Source: Candidatus Opimibacter skivensis
GTDB taxonomy: Bacteria > Bacteroidota > Bacteroidia > Chitinophagales > Saprospiraceae
DNA: 64,000 nt
Direction: 5' to 3'
NCBI GenBank assembly: GCA_016721905.1
Contig: JADKHH010000001.1
Location: 62,001-126,000 of the forward strand
A program made the translations under genes and the position numbers. The first letter of the stretch is position 1. Each line of letters begins with the position of its first letter. This document shows positions 33,536-42,685 of the stretch, piece by piece. The notes beneath the pieces are model-generated. The model was not told where the DNA came from and did no database searches. It saw only the letters and a list, made by a program, of their open reading frames with translations.

Positions 33536-35536
33536 ATGCGTAATCAAATCTTTTTTACCCTTGTAGTCAGTCTGGTTTGGACATCCTGCACCTTTACCCG
33601 AAAAGTCCAGACAGGTATGCAGGCCTATGAGGTCAAGCAATTTTCAGTGGCCACCCAGCTCTTTGAAGCAGAATACGCTGCCAGCAGGTCACAGGAAGAT
33701 AAAGCACAACTCGCTTATTATGCCGGCGAATCTTTCTCCAACCTTAACGACCCGGCATCAGCAGCTCCCTGGTATTACAAAGCTCACGAGGACGGTTTTG
33801 GCCCTGAGGCCCTTGATCGGTATGCAGATGCCCTCAAGCAACAGGAAAAGTACCCGGAAGCCATTAAGGCCTATGAAGATCTGCTCAAGACCTCTCCTGG
33901 CAATGCTGCATACCGTTCTAATATCACTTTGTGTAAGCAGGCTATCGATTGGAAAAAGAATAAGAATGCAGCCTACGAGATCTCCCAGGTAAATTTTAAT
34001 ACCACAGCCGCTGACTATGCACCTGTACCTATTGGCCCTGGAACCTTGCTCTTTACCAGCGACAGGGATTCTAAAGAAACCAGCGAAAGCTACCTGTGGA
34101 CAGGCAGGTCATTTTCTGACCTCTATGTTTTTAAAAGCGCTACCCAGGAAGTTGCTCCTTTTGATGAAGTCATCAATTCACCTGACAATGAAGGCACTGC
34201 TATCCTGAGCCCTGATGGCCAGATGCTTGTCTTTACAAGATGCTATGCAGGTCAGGCATATGATGCCTGGTGCAAATTGATGTACAGCTATAAACGTGGT
34301 AACGTCTGGCAGGAACCAGAGCCCTTTCCATTTATCCGGGAGGAAGTAAATTATGGCCATCCTGCATTTGCAGCCAATGGTACTACTTTGTTTTTTTCAT
34401 CTGATGCCCCCGAAGGCCAGGGCGGTCATGATATCTATTTTACACAAGTGGATGGTGCAGGGATTTGGGCTGAACCAGCCAATCTCGGCACTTTTATTAA
34501 TACCATCGGTCAGGAGCAATACCCGACCGTATATAAAGACACCTTGTTCTATTCGTCAGATCGTTTAGCCGGACTCGGGGGACTTGATATCTTTAAAACC
34601 TACCTTAATCAGGAAGGTCAGTGGGTTCCGCCGATCAATCTAAGATCACCTGTCAATAGCGGTGCAGATGATTTTGGCTTTATCGTAGATACTTTTGCAG
34701 CACCTGCGGAGAATGTGCTGATGCAAGGATATTTTACATCATCGAGGGGCGGTGCTGCACGCAACGATGACATCTTCGCATTCACCCTCAAAGGCATTCA
34801 GCCAGGCACCGACATTGTGGATGTACCTGATAATGAAGTACCAAAGGAAAAGCCAGTTGATTATCAAATTTTCGTTTCCATACGGGTGATGGAACCACAG
34901 TTTGAAGTTCCGGATGATCCGAATAGTAAGCGTATTGGAAAAAAGGCACTTCCGAATGGTCCTATTATTATTACAGAAGGATTGTCTGACCAGCGTTTTG
35001 TGACTGATGAACTTGGTCAGTTTCTGATCAAGCTGGAGTGGAATAAACAATACACTTTTACTGCGCGATACAGGGATCATCTCGCTGCATCCTTTACCTT
35101 GAATACAGCAGAGGTAGAAAGGAATCCTCTCAAGACAATTACGACGATCAACCAGATCATGGAGCTCGATCCGATTTTCAGAAACAAGGAGATCGTGCTT
35201 GAAAATATCTTCTACGACTACGATCAATGGGCGATTCGGGAGGATGCCAAGCCATCGCTCAAAAACCTTTCTACCATCCTCAAGAATAATCCGGCGATCC
35301 GTATCCAACTTTCATCCTATACCGACTGCCGGGGAACAGACGAATACAATCTCGATCTATCGCAGAAACGTGCACAGGCAGCTATTGATTACCTCATGTC
35401 CCTGGGTATCTCTGCTAAAAGGTTAGTAGCTCAGGGCTTTGGTGAATCCAACCTTTCTGTCAACTGCGTATGCGAAGAGTGTACTGAAGAGCAGCATCAG
35501 GAAAACAGACGAACCACCTTCAAGATCATAGATTGA
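33536..35536 (+). CDS. PorE-like lipoprotein: TPR, PD40 propeller, OmpA domain
   Basis: 666 residues from ATG 33536, which gives a proper lipoprotein signal (FFTLVVSLVWTSC, Cys18); upstream in-frame ATGs would disturb it. Order: TPR-like helices (~20-125), a PD40/WD40-type propeller (~140-420, e.g. LLFTSDRDSKE, AILSPDGQMLVFTR, TLFFSSDAPEGQGGHDIYF), a carboxypeptidase-like beta domain (~440-540), and an OmpA-like peptidoglycan-binding domain (SYTDCRGTDEYNLDLSQKRA). This architecture equals that of PorE, a T9SS component that links the machine to peptidoglycan. T9SS cargo genes occur throughout the window. Its TGA abuts the leuS stop without spacer. Confidence 0.85.
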   Translation: MRNQIFFTLVVSLVWTSCTFTRKVQTGMQAYEVKQFSVATQLFEAEYAASRSQEDKAQLAYYAGESFSNLNDPASAAPWYYKAHEDGFGPEALDRYADALKQQEKYPEAIKAYEDLLKTSPGNAAYRSNITLCKQAIDWKKNKNAAYEISQVNFNTTAADYAPVPIGPGTLLFTSDRDSKETSESYLWTGRSFSDLYVFKSATQEVAPFDEVINSPDNEGTAILSPDGQMLVFTRCYAGQAYDAWCKLMYSYKRGNVWQEPEPFPFIREEVNYGHPAFAANGTTLFFSSDAPEGQGGHDIYFTQVDGAGIWAEPANLGTFINTIGQEQYPTVYKDTLFYSSDRLAGLGGLDIFKTYLNQEGQWVPPINLRSPVNSGADDFGFIVDTFAAPAENVLMQGYFTSSRGGAARNDDIFAFTLKGIQPGTDIVDVPDNEVPKEKPVDYQIFVSIRVMEPQFEVPDDPNSKRIGKKALPNGPIIITEGLSDQRFVTDELGQFLIKLEWNKQYTFTARYRDHLAASFTLNTAEVERNPLKTITTINQIMELDPIFRNKEIVLENIFYDYDQWAIREDAKPSLKNLSTILKNNPAIRIQLSSYTDCRGTDEYNLDLSQKRAQAAIDYLMSLGISAKRLVAQGFGESNLSVNCVCEECTEEQHQENRRTTFKIID

Positions 35537-38386
35537 TCAGATGACAATATTGACCATTTTATCAGGAATGATGATCACCTTCTTGATAGATTGTCCTTCG
35601 AGCCATTTGATGATCTCCGGTAATTCTTTTGCACTTGATTCAATAAGGGAATTAGAAGAGCCTGCCGGCAGAATGATTTCACTTCTCTTCTTTCCATTGA
35701 TACACACCGGATAGGTAATGGTCGTATTGACCAACCATTTTTCATCATGTACCGGAAATGGAGATATATGCACAGATTCTTTATGTCCAAGTTGTTGCCA
35801 GAGTTCTTCCGCAACAAATGGAGCGAAAGGAGCAATCAATTGAACTAATGGTGATAGTATCGTGGCAGATCGCTCTTCTGTTTTCCTCAGTTCATTGACA
35901 CAGATCATAAACTGACTGATGGCCGTATTGAATGAAAAACGCTCGATATCTTCTTCTGTCTTTTTAATTGTGGCGTGCAGGACTTTGTAGGAAGTCTCCT
36001 TAGGTTCGTCTGTGGTCACTACCCATTCCTCCTGTTCGTTGTAGAATAAAGACCACAATTTTCGGAGGAACTTATTGATGCCCTCGATACCCATCATATC
36101 CCAGGGTTTGGATTGCTCGATGGGGCCGAGAAACATTTCATACATACGGAAGCAATCGGCTCCGTATTTCTCTATCACATCATCTGGATTGACGACGTTG
36201 TGATAACGCTTTGACATTTTACCCACTTCGGATTGTGTATAAAATATAGCTCCTGTCAAGTTATCTATGGTGAATTCGCCATCAAAGCATTCAAAAACTG
36301 CATCAGCATATTCAGCACGCCACTTTATAAATGAGGCGATGCCATTGCTGTCAAGATGTGAAGTAGGCTGACCATAAGCTGAAACAAAACTGATGTGCAC
36401 CGGAATCGCGGATAACAATTCAGAAGGTATTTCTCTCGCTGCAGCCAGTTCAGAACTAATAAAATGTGCTTTTCCGTTTTTTCGTTCTTTGAACAATAAC
36501 AAACTTTCGACAATCCCCTGGATCATGCCCTGATTAACCAATTTCTTGAACGGTTCTTCCGTAGGGACATAGCCAAGGTCATACAGAAACTTATGCCAGA
36601 AACGGGAATACATCAGGTGACCTACCGCATGCTCTACACCACCAACATACAGATCAACATCTTGCCAATAGTTGATAGCATCAGGTGAAGCAAATGCAGT
36701 CTGATTCGTTGGATCCATGTAGCGGAGGAAATACCATGAAGAGCCTGCATACCCCGGCATCGTGTCAGTTTCCCTAAAGACACCAGGTGTTGGTCTGGCC
36801 CAATGATCTAAGCGAGCCAGTGGTGAACGACCGTCAGGTGATGGTTTGAAATCATCAAGATCCGGCAGTACATGCGGAAGCGCGTCTTCGCCCATTTCAT
36901 GCACTAATCCGGCATCATCATAATACACCGGAAATGGCTCGCCCCAGTAGCGTTGGCGACTGAAATTTGCATCCCTCAATTTATAAGCGATCTGACGTGT
37001 GCCAAGATTATTTTTTTCAAGATAATCAAGCATGGAGGAGAGTGCATCGCCGACAGCAAGCCCATTGAGAAAAGAAGAGTTCATGAGGATACCTTGTCTG
37101 TCTCCGATCTCTGCATTGTTGATTCCAGACCTGTCGATAATTTCAACTACTGGTAGATTGTGCTGAATTGCAAAAGCATGATCACGTTCATCATCACCTG
37201 GTACAGCCATGATAGCGCCGGTGCCATAATCCTTGAGCACATAGTCGGCAATCCAGATTTGTATTTGTTCGCCAGTGATTGGATGTAAAGCGTATGCTCC
37301 AGTCCAGGCACCTGCGGTCGATTTCTGGCCTGCGGATTTTGGATCAGATGATTTCGCTTTTGATTGTGTAACAAATGCATTCACCATTTCTTTCTGGCTC
37401 TCGCTGGTGATGAGCGAAACCAGATCGTGATCATTGGCCAGAACGAGAAAGGTCGATCCGAATATTGTATCAGGTCTTGTTGTAAAAACCCTGATAGAAT
37501 GATTTTCATTTGCGATCTTGAAATCAATAAAGGCACCTTCAGATCTTCCAATCCAGTTACGTTGTATCGTCTTCAGGCTTTCACTCCATTGTATAGTATC
37601 CATACCCTGCAGCAAACGCTCAGCATAAGCTGTGACCCGCAGGGACCATTGCATCATCTCCTTCTGAATCACAGGAAATCCACCACGCTCACTCACTCCG
37701 TCCTTCACTTCATCATTTGCTAGTACAGTGCCGAGTGCTTCACACCAATTGACATAACCCACTTTTCTGAAAGCAAGTCTGTAATTCATGGTAATAGCTT
37801 CCTTTTCAGTTGCTGTCATACCACGCCATTGATCCGCGGAGAATGGAGCATGAGGTGATGCAGCGGCTTGAATGCCCGTACTACCTTCCTTTTCAAAATG
37901 ATTGATCAGTTCAGATACCGGAACTGCTTTGTCCGCTGAACGATCGTAATAATGGCCATACAGCTGAAGGAAAATCCATTGTGTCCAGCGATAGTATGAA
38001 GGATCGTCGGTGCGAACCTGACGGCTCCAGTCAAAGGAGAAACCAATGTTATCCAATTGAGCACGATACCTTGTTATGTTGTCAGAGGTGCTTTTGGCCG
38101 GATGTACACCAGTATCGAGGGCGTATTGCTCAGCCGGAAGTCCAAAGGCATCGTATCCCATCGGGTGGAGGACATTGAAGCCTTTCATTCGTTTAAAACG
38201 GGAGAAAATATCACTGGCCACATATCCCAGCGGATGGCCGACATGCAATCCTGCTCCTGAAGGGTAGGGAAACATGTCCAGGACATAAAATTTAGGTCTG
38301 GAGGGGTCCTCCGTGACTTTATACAGCTGATTGGCCACCCATATCTGCTTCCACTTAGCTTCTAATGTATTGTAATCCAGTTTCAT
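35537..38386 (-). CDS. leuS: Leucyl-tRNA synthetase
   Basis: 949 residues. Class I signatures: MFPYPSGAGLHVGHPLGY (HIGH-like) near residue 40 and GKMSKRYHNVVNPDD (KMSKS-like). The editing CP1 domain lies between, with VFTTRPDTIFGSTFLVL and ALHPITGEQIQIWIADYV. Slightly longer than enterobacterial LeuS owing to insertions (~165-185 and ~625-700), which is usual in Bacteroidota. It ends directly against the convergent PorE-like gene. A TATTTTTG -7-like element (38413-38420) lies 27 bases upstream of the start. Confidence 0.96.
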   Translation of the reverse strand: MKLDYNTLEAKWKQIWVANQLYKVTEDPSRPKFYVLDMFPYPSGAGLHVGHPLGYVASDIFSRFKRMKGFNVLHPMGYDAFGLPAEQYALDTGVHPAKSTSDNITRYRAQLDNIGFSFDWSRQVRTDDPSYYRWTQWIFLQLYGHYYDRSADKAVPVSELINHFEKEGSTGIQAAASPHAPFSADQWRGMTATEKEAITMNYRLAFRKVGYVNWCEALGTVLANDEVKDGVSERGGFPVIQKEMMQWSLRVTAYAERLLQGMDTIQWSESLKTIQRNWIGRSEGAFIDFKIANENHSIRVFTTRPDTIFGSTFLVLANDHDLVSLITSESQKEMVNAFVTQSKAKSSDPKSAGQKSTAGAWTGAYALHPITGEQIQIWIADYVLKDYGTGAIMAVPGDDERDHAFAIQHNLPVVEIIDRSGINNAEIGDRQGILMNSSFLNGLAVGDALSSMLDYLEKNNLGTRQIAYKLRDANFSRQRYWGEPFPVYYDDAGLVHEMGEDALPHVLPDLDDFKPSPDGRSPLARLDHWARPTPGVFRETDTMPGYAGSSWYFLRYMDPTNQTAFASPDAINYWQDVDLYVGGVEHAVGHLMYSRFWHKFLYDLGYVPTEEPFKKLVNQGMIQGIVESLLLFKERKNGKAHFISSELAAAREIPSELLSAIPVHISFVSAYGQPTSHLDSNGIASFIKWRAEYADAVFECFDGEFTIDNLTGAIFYTQSEVGKMSKRYHNVVNPDDVIEKYGADCFRMYEMFLGPIEQSKPWDMMGIEGINKFLRKLWSLFYNEQEEWVVTTDEPKETSYKVLHATIKKTEEDIERFSFNTAISQFMICVNELRKTEERSATILSPLVQLIAPFAPFVAEELWQQLGHKESVHISPFPVHDEKWLVNTTITYPVCINGKKRSEIILPAGSSNSLIESSAKELPEIIKWLEGQSIKKVIIIPDKMVNIVI

Positions 38387-38450
38387 GTTGCCCTTTTTCG
38401 TATTCGGGAGTGCAAAAATAGTCAGAACCTGAGGAATCCCCTAAATTCGT

Positions 38451-38590
38451 TGTGAAGAAGAGGCGAAAGAGGCTGAAGGCGATATCATATATTTCTCCGT
38501 GATCTCCGTGCCCTCCGTGCGAAATAAACAGAGAGTTGAAAATAATTAGCGTGAATTAGCGAAAATTAGCGGCTGAAAGGCTAAGGAGGA
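38451..38590. repeat. Word repeats CTCCGTG and AATTAGCG
   Basis: TCTCCGTGATCTCCGTGCCC (period ~10) is followed by AATTAGCGTGAATTAGCG (period 12) and flanked by GAAGAGGC/GGCTGAA words. No gene is visible. It occupies most of the divergent gap between leuS and the next gene. Confidence 0.7.
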
Positions 38591-38633
38591 AGAGGCTTAA
38601 ATGCCAATTCGACCACAAAACTGAGTACATCTT

Positions 38634-39023
38634 ATGCGTAAGTTGATTTTTACATTGATCCTCATCCTCGCCGGCTATGTCGGCTATATGTACTTCTTTG
38701 GCAAAGGAGATGATAAAGCCAAGGCTCAAATCATCGTCCATGAAACCAGGGACCTGGGTAAAGCTGTCGGTGATTTCCTGAGCAAGCAAAAAGAAAAATA
38801 TGATGATGGTGAGTTTGATCGCCTCATCGACAAGGTCAGTAATTCGCTTGAAAAATTAAAATCCGACTCAGGAGAGAAAGGTGAAGAAGTAAAAGACAAC
38901 CTTCGCGACCTTCAAAAGGAACTGAAACAAATCGACCCTGAAAAGCTGAATGATGAAAACCGCAAGGCTCTTGAAAAACTGATCAAAGATGTCGATGAAC
39001 AGCTGAGTGCAGACAATCAATAA
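38634..39023 (+). CDS. Membrane-anchored coiled-coil protein, unknown
   Basis: 129 residues: a short N-terminal transmembrane or signal-anchor helix (LIFTLILILAGYVGYMYFF), then ~105 residues of highly charged Lys/Glu/Asp heptad-like sequence (KVSNSLEKLKSD, NLRDLQKELKQID, KALEKLIKDVDEQL) predicted to be coiled coil. No catalytic motif. It could be a periplasmic or cytoplasmic spacer protein. It stands alone. Confidence 0.65.
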   Translation: MRKLIFTLILILAGYVGYMYFFGKGDDKAKAQIIVHETRDLGKAVGDFLSKQKEKYDDGEFDRLIDKVSNSLEKLKSDSGEKGEEVKDNLRDLQKELKQIDPEKLNDENRKALEKLIKDVDEQLSADNQ

Positions 39024-39336
39024 TTTTAATTTCTATCAGGAAAGAGGGGTGATTGATTATCGGTGCAACACATTGTCGTGTTTTCGCCCCCGCCCCTGTG
39101 TTCCACCGCACTCATCCTTTCGCATGGAAACCCAGGGAGCCATGATTTTCAATGCAACACATAATTGTGAAAGGCGAATTGGTTCTTGAAAGAAAAATTT
39201 GTCTCAAGACAGACTCTCTGCTCTATGCACTCTGCCCTATGCTCTATGCACTTTGCTTAACATCACTTCTACTTCCTCATTACCTTCATACTTCCACTTC
39301 TAACTTCCTTATTCGCTATTCATTATTTTATATTCT
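39024..39336. other. Gene-free region with CTCTATGCACT words
   Basis: 313 bases. The left part contains two related stretches, GGTGCAACACATTGTCGTG (~39061) and AATGCAACACATAATTGTG (~39150), a loose direct repeat. The right part is word repeats (CTCTATGCACTCTGCCCTATG). A 62-codon open frame across it is repeat-encoded and not credible. Confidence 0.5.
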
Positions 39337-39921
39337 TTAGGAACGGTCACACCCTTGTATCGCCCTCAATCTGTCGATCAGGATATTGCCTTTATAAGAA
39401 AACTCTTCTTCACTGTGAAATGCTTCCAGCAGGATATACTGAAAGTCTTCGTTGGCTGTAAATTTTACCTTGTAGGTCTCCCAGTCTGTGTGTTCGATCA
39501 GTGGGCTTTCAAAGATGAGCTGATCCTTCTGACACTTCACTTTTGAAACCCACACCCGCAGCTTCACAGGCCCGTTGTGTCCCGAATAAGTATCAGCATG
39601 CGCCAGATCCAAGGACCAGGCATAGCAACTTCCTTTTTTCAGCGGACCTGATAATCTCTGCCCGATACTTTCCCACGTACCGTTACCTCTTGTGATCAGT
39701 CCGAGATAGGTATTCCCATCGGATGGCTGGGTATACACTCCCCAATAACCGGGAAGGATGTCTGGTGTAGTTCCTTCCTGGCATCCCATCCAACCCTGTG
39801 GCATCGTGGCATCCGCAGGCACGCCCTCGAATGAGCCATTTAAGATGGTGATGTGTTGGGCTTCTATTTGTAGATATGCCAACAAAACTAGAGCTGTAAT
39901 TTTCCAAATCTGGAATTTCAT
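39337..39921 (-). CDS. Secreted protein with jelly-roll-like domain
   Basis: 194 residues. Signal peptide (FQIWKITALVLLAYLQIEAQ) then ITILNGSFEGVPADATMPQGW, the opening typical of carbohydrate-binding-like beta-sandwich heads of Bacteroidota gliding/adhesion proteins. Aromatic-rich strands follow (CYAWSLDLAHADTYSGHNGP, FQYILLEAFHSEEEF). No C-terminal sorting domain is seen, so it may be periplasmic or released by another route. A TATCTTTC -7-like element lies ~9 bases upstream of the start. Confidence 0.65.
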   Translation of the reverse strand: MKFQIWKITALVLLAYLQIEAQHITILNGSFEGVPADATMPQGWMGCQEGTTPDILPGYWGVYTQPSDGNTYLGLITRGNGTWESIGQRLSGPLKKGSCYAWSLDLAHADTYSGHNGPVKLRVWVSKVKCQKDQLIFESPLIEHTDWETYKVKFTANEDFQYILLEAFHSEEEFSYKGNILIDRLRAIQGCDRS

Positions 39922-39943
39922 TTGTGAAAGATAAGGGCATTTA

Positions 39944-40150
39944 GGAGCTGTCAGCTATCCGCTGTCAGCTTTCAGAATGAGCTACCAGCTACCAGCTTCC
40001 GGAGTATATTTCAATATTGCCCCTTGCTCCATGCTCCTTTGCACTTGCTCTCCCGCTTTTCGGCTTCGTAGCGAGCGGGATCTTCACTGCGCTTCGATAT
40101 GCTCCTTGCTCCTTGCCCCTTGCTCCTTGCCCCTTGGCCCTTGCTTTTCC
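39944..40150. repeat. Mixed repeat block upstream of pyrR
   Basis: Contains AGCTGTCAGCTATC and AGCTACCAGCTACC words, a degenerate copy of the CTTCCAGAGTATTTCG element (CTTCCGGAGTATATTTC at ~39997), a second copy of the hairpin element (40048-40103; first copy at 29409), and CTCCTTGCCCCTTG words. It fills the gap between two divergent genes. Confidence 0.75.
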
Positions 40151-40171
40151 CACATTACCGAAAGTAAGATT

Positions 40172-40179
40172 TATATTTG
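40172..40179 (+). promoter_or_regulatory. -7 element TATATTTG upstream of pyrR
   Basis: Exact TAnnTTTG match ending six bases before the pyrR ATG at 40186. It predicts a transcript starting at or next to the start codon. Confidence 0.5.
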
Positions 40180-40185
40180 CCCTCC

Positions 40186-40740
40186 ATGGCTGCCGGCAGG
40201 ATAATCCTTTCTGAACAAAAACTGAACCTCGTCCTCGACAGGTTGGCGCACCAACTCATTGAGTATCACGGGGATTTCAGTGATTCCTGCATCATCGGCA
40301 TCCAACCCAGGGGCAAGGCTTTGTCTGACCGGATGGTCGAAAGACTCCGCAAAATCGGCAAGCTCAAGAACCTCCAATACGGCCTTTTGGACGTGACTTT
40401 CCACAGGGACGATTTCCGGACCAGAAATGAACCCCTCAAAGCCAGTGCCATGAAAATGGATTTTCTGGTCGACAATAAGAAAGTAATCCTCATTGATGAT
40501 GTGCTTTATACAGGCCGCACCATCCAGGCAGCTATATCCGCATTACAACATTTCGGACGACCGGAGAAGATTGAATTGCTGGTGCTGATTGACCGCAGAT
40601 TTAACCGGGATCTTCCGATTCAGTCAGATTATTCAGGGACTGTGGTCGATGCGCTTGATCAGGCCTATGTTAAAGTCGATTGGCAAGAAGGCGGCGGCGG
40701 TAAGGTGCGGATTTATGCCAGTAAAGAAGATGTAAAATAG
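40186..40740 (+). CDS. pyrR: Bifunctional pyr regulator / uracil phosphoribosyltransferase PyrR
   Basis: 184 residues from ATG 40186; an earlier TTG at 40177 would overlap the -7 element. The PRPP-binding loop VILIDDVLYTGRTIQAA is exact for PyrR, and IGIQPRGKAL and LLVLIDRRFNRDLPI are characteristic. In Gram-positives PyrR binds pyr mRNA to attenuate; in Bacteroidota its regulatory role is unclear and no leader RNA is possible if the transcript is leaderless. It lies three bases before pyrB, so it may regulate or simply accompany pyrimidine synthesis. Confidence 0.92.
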   Translation: MAAGRIILSEQKLNLVLDRLAHQLIEYHGDFSDSCIIGIQPRGKALSDRMVERLRKIGKLKNLQYGLLDVTFHRDDFRTRNEPLKASAMKMDFLVDNKKVILIDDVLYTGRTIQAAISALQHFGRPEKIELLVLIDRRFNRDLPIQSDYSGTVVDALDQAYVKVDWQEGGGGKVRIYASKEDVK

Positions 40741-40743
40741 ACT

Positions 40744-41676
40744 ATGGCTAACCAACAACTGAGTACACGGCATCTCCTGGGGATCAAGTATATCACACCT
40801 GATGATATCGATCTCATCTTCGAGACCACCGACCAGTTTAAAGAAGTCATCAATCGTCCTATCAAGAAAGTCCCATCACTCCGGGATGTGACGATCGCGA
40901 ATCTCTTTTTTGAAAATTCAACACGAACACGTATTTCATTCGAGCTCGCAGAGCGACGCCTTAGTGCTGACACGATTAATTTTAGTGCAAGTTCATCGTC
41001 GGTCAGTAAAGGGGAGACCTTACTTGATACGGTCAATAACATCCTCTCCATGAAAGTGGATATGGTCGTCATGCGACATCCTGCTCCTGGTGCTCACATG
41101 TATCTTTCAAAACATATCACCGCCAATATCATCAATGCGGGTGATGGTACGCACGAACATCCCACACAGGCTTTACTTGATGCCTATTCCATCAAAGAAA
41201 GGTTAGGTAGTGTAAGAGGAAAGAAAGTGGTGATCATCGGAGACATCAAGCATAGTAGGGTAGCGCTGAGCAATATCTATTGCCTCAACAAACTAGGTGC
41301 AGAAGTAAAATTGTGCGGCCCGCCAACCCTGATGCCTAAACACATCGAAAGCCTTGGCGTCAAAGTGGAACATAATCTCAAGAAAGCGCTGGAGTGGTGT
41401 GATGTAGCAAATGTCTTGCGCATCCAGTTGGAGCGGCAACAGACTAAATATTTTCCAAGCCTTCGTGAGTATTCGATGTATTATGGACTAACACGTGAAG
41501 TCTTAAATTCACTCTCGAAACCCATCGTGATCATGCACCCAGGACCAATCAACCGTGGTGTTGAAATCTCCAGCGATATCGCCGACTCCGAGCATTCCAT
41601 CATCCTTCAGCAAGTAGAGAATGGGGTAGCCGTCCGCATGGCGGTGCTGTACCTTCTCGCAGACAAACGTGATTAA
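40744..41676 (+). CDS. pyrB: Aspartate carbamoyltransferase catalytic subunit
   Basis: 310 residues. Carbamoyl-phosphate loop FENSTRTRISFELAERRL, SSSVSKGETLLDTV with the Ser-Lys of the 80s loop, RHPAPGAH, GDGTHEHPTQALLD and the C-terminal MHPGPINRGVEI are all present. It makes carbamoyl-aspartate, the first committed step of pyrimidine synthesis. No regulatory chain pyrI follows. It is cotranscribed with pyrR (three-base gap). Confidence 0.95.
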   Translation: MANQQLSTRHLLGIKYITPDDIDLIFETTDQFKEVINRPIKKVPSLRDVTIANLFFENSTRTRISFELAERRLSADTINFSASSSSVSKGETLLDTVNNILSMKVDMVVMRHPAPGAHMYLSKHITANIINAGDGTHEHPTQALLDAYSIKERLGSVRGKKVVIIGDIKHSRVALSNIYCLNKLGAEVKLCGPPTLMPKHIESLGVKVEHNLKKALEWCDVANVLRIQLERQQTKYFPSLREYSMYYGLTREVLNSLSKPIVIMHPGPINRGVEISSDIADSEHSIILQQVENGVAVRMAVLYLLADKRD

Positions 41677-41721
41677 GCGTACTTCTGCTTTCGATATTCC
41701 TTGCTCATTATTTCCTTGCTT

Positions 41722-41869
41722 GTTGAAGTTTTCAAACTTCAATGCAATATTACGGGACATGTTCTTTTGTCAAATCAAATTTGACGCTGGTTGAAGTTTC
41801 CGAACTTCAACCCAATATGACGGGCCATACTCTATTGTCAGATCAACAAAAGGTGGTCTCCTGACCACC
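41722..41869. repeat. Two-copy hairpin repeat plus third hairpin after pyrB
   Basis: The 385-base gap 41677-42061 holds three strong hairpins. TTGAAGTTTTCAAACTTCAA (41723-41742) and TTGAAGTTTCCGAACTTCAA (41791-41810) start two ~55-base direct repeats that share ATTACGGGACAT / ATGACGGGCCAT and TTGTCAAATC / TTGTCAGATC. Between them GTCAAAT/ATTTGAC (41769-41785) forms another stem. GGTGGTC/GACCACC (41852-41869) is a 7-bp stem with a four-base loop. The rest of the gap shows nothing. Confidence 0.75.
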
Positions 41870-42061
41870 AGGCAGTAATCAAAATCATTGCACAAACATT
41901 TCCGCATTCCCAAATATCGAATACCACCCTCCCCATATTGATCCACATCACTTTATCCCCTGATGCATATCAATTGCATACTCCCACTTTAATGTTATTT
42001 TCGCAGGATTGAAAGTTGGTATTATCAAGTTTAAAATCAAAGATCCTATAAACAAAAGTAT

Positions 42062-42631
42062 ATGAAAAAGTATTTGTTGTTAACACTGGTGCTTTTCGGC
42101 TTTTTGCAGGCAAAAGCACAATACAACACGATCACCCTAAGTGGTGGTTATGTATTTTCCAATATCGAGGATTCCGAAACGAGTGCCTCTGGCTTCAGGA
42201 TAAACGGTTTGTATGAGTATCATCCGATCGTAGGTAAATTTGTGCACGGATTTTCTGTTGGTTACATCAATGTTTCTGCGGATGTTGAAGAAGTCAGTGG
42301 TGGGCAACCTATCGTTTCAAAGTATACAATCAGTACCTGGCCATTCTACTATGCACCCAAATTGATGATTGGGGATGGTTCCCTGCAGGGGTTTGTCAAG
42401 GGTGCCTTTGGTATGCAATTTTCCACACTAAAGATTGAATTGCCTGGCAGTGAATTCAGTTCCAATGATGCCGGGTTGTATGCTGGCCTGGGCGCTGGTG
42501 TTCAAAAGGAGATAAGCGATAAAATATTCATCAACCTGGAGTATGAGTGGGCTTATCAGTCCAATAGCTATTATAGGGATGGGTTTATCAACTCTGTCAT
42601 GGTTGGGGTGGGATTTAAACTCAATAAATAA
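42062..42631 (+). CDS. Outer-membrane beta-barrel (porin-like) protein
   Basis: 189 residues. Signal peptide KKYLLLTLVLFGFLQAKAQ, then about eight amphipathic strands (YNTITLSGGYVFSNI, KFVHGFSVGYINVS, LQGFVKGAFGMQFS, FINLEYEWAYQSNSYY) and a C-terminus SVMVGVGFKLNK. Size fits an eight-stranded OmpX/OmpW-like barrel. Function beyond that is unknown. A strong hairpin follows the stop. Confidence 0.8.
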   Translation: MKKYLLLTLVLFGFLQAKAQYNTITLSGGYVFSNIEDSETSASGFRINGLYEYHPIVGKFVHGFSVGYINVSADVEEVSGGQPIVSKYTISTWPFYYAPKLMIGDGSLQGFVKGAFGMQFSTLKIELPGSEFSSNDAGLYAGLGAGVQKEISDKIFINLEYEWAYQSNSYYRDGFINSVMVGVGFKLNK

Positions 42632-42638
42632 TTATCAA

Positions 42639-42683
42639 CCCCATAAAAATTATGGGGTGGTCAATACATCACCCCATAATTTT
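42639..42683. terminator. Three-arm CCCCATAA hairpin, likely bidirectional terminator
   Basis: CCCCATAA (42639-42646) pairs with TTATGGGG (42650-42657) over a three-base loop. The same TTATGGGG as part of AAAATTATGGGGTG (42646-42659) can instead pair with CACCCCATAATTTT (42670-42683), a 14-bp perfect stem ending in T residues. It lies between converging genes. Confidence 0.75.
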
Positions 42684-42685
42684 AA

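Noticed and set aside
39152..39340. 62-codon frame with LLYALCPMLYALC
   Set aside because: Low-complexity translation of CTCTATGC words, no start context.
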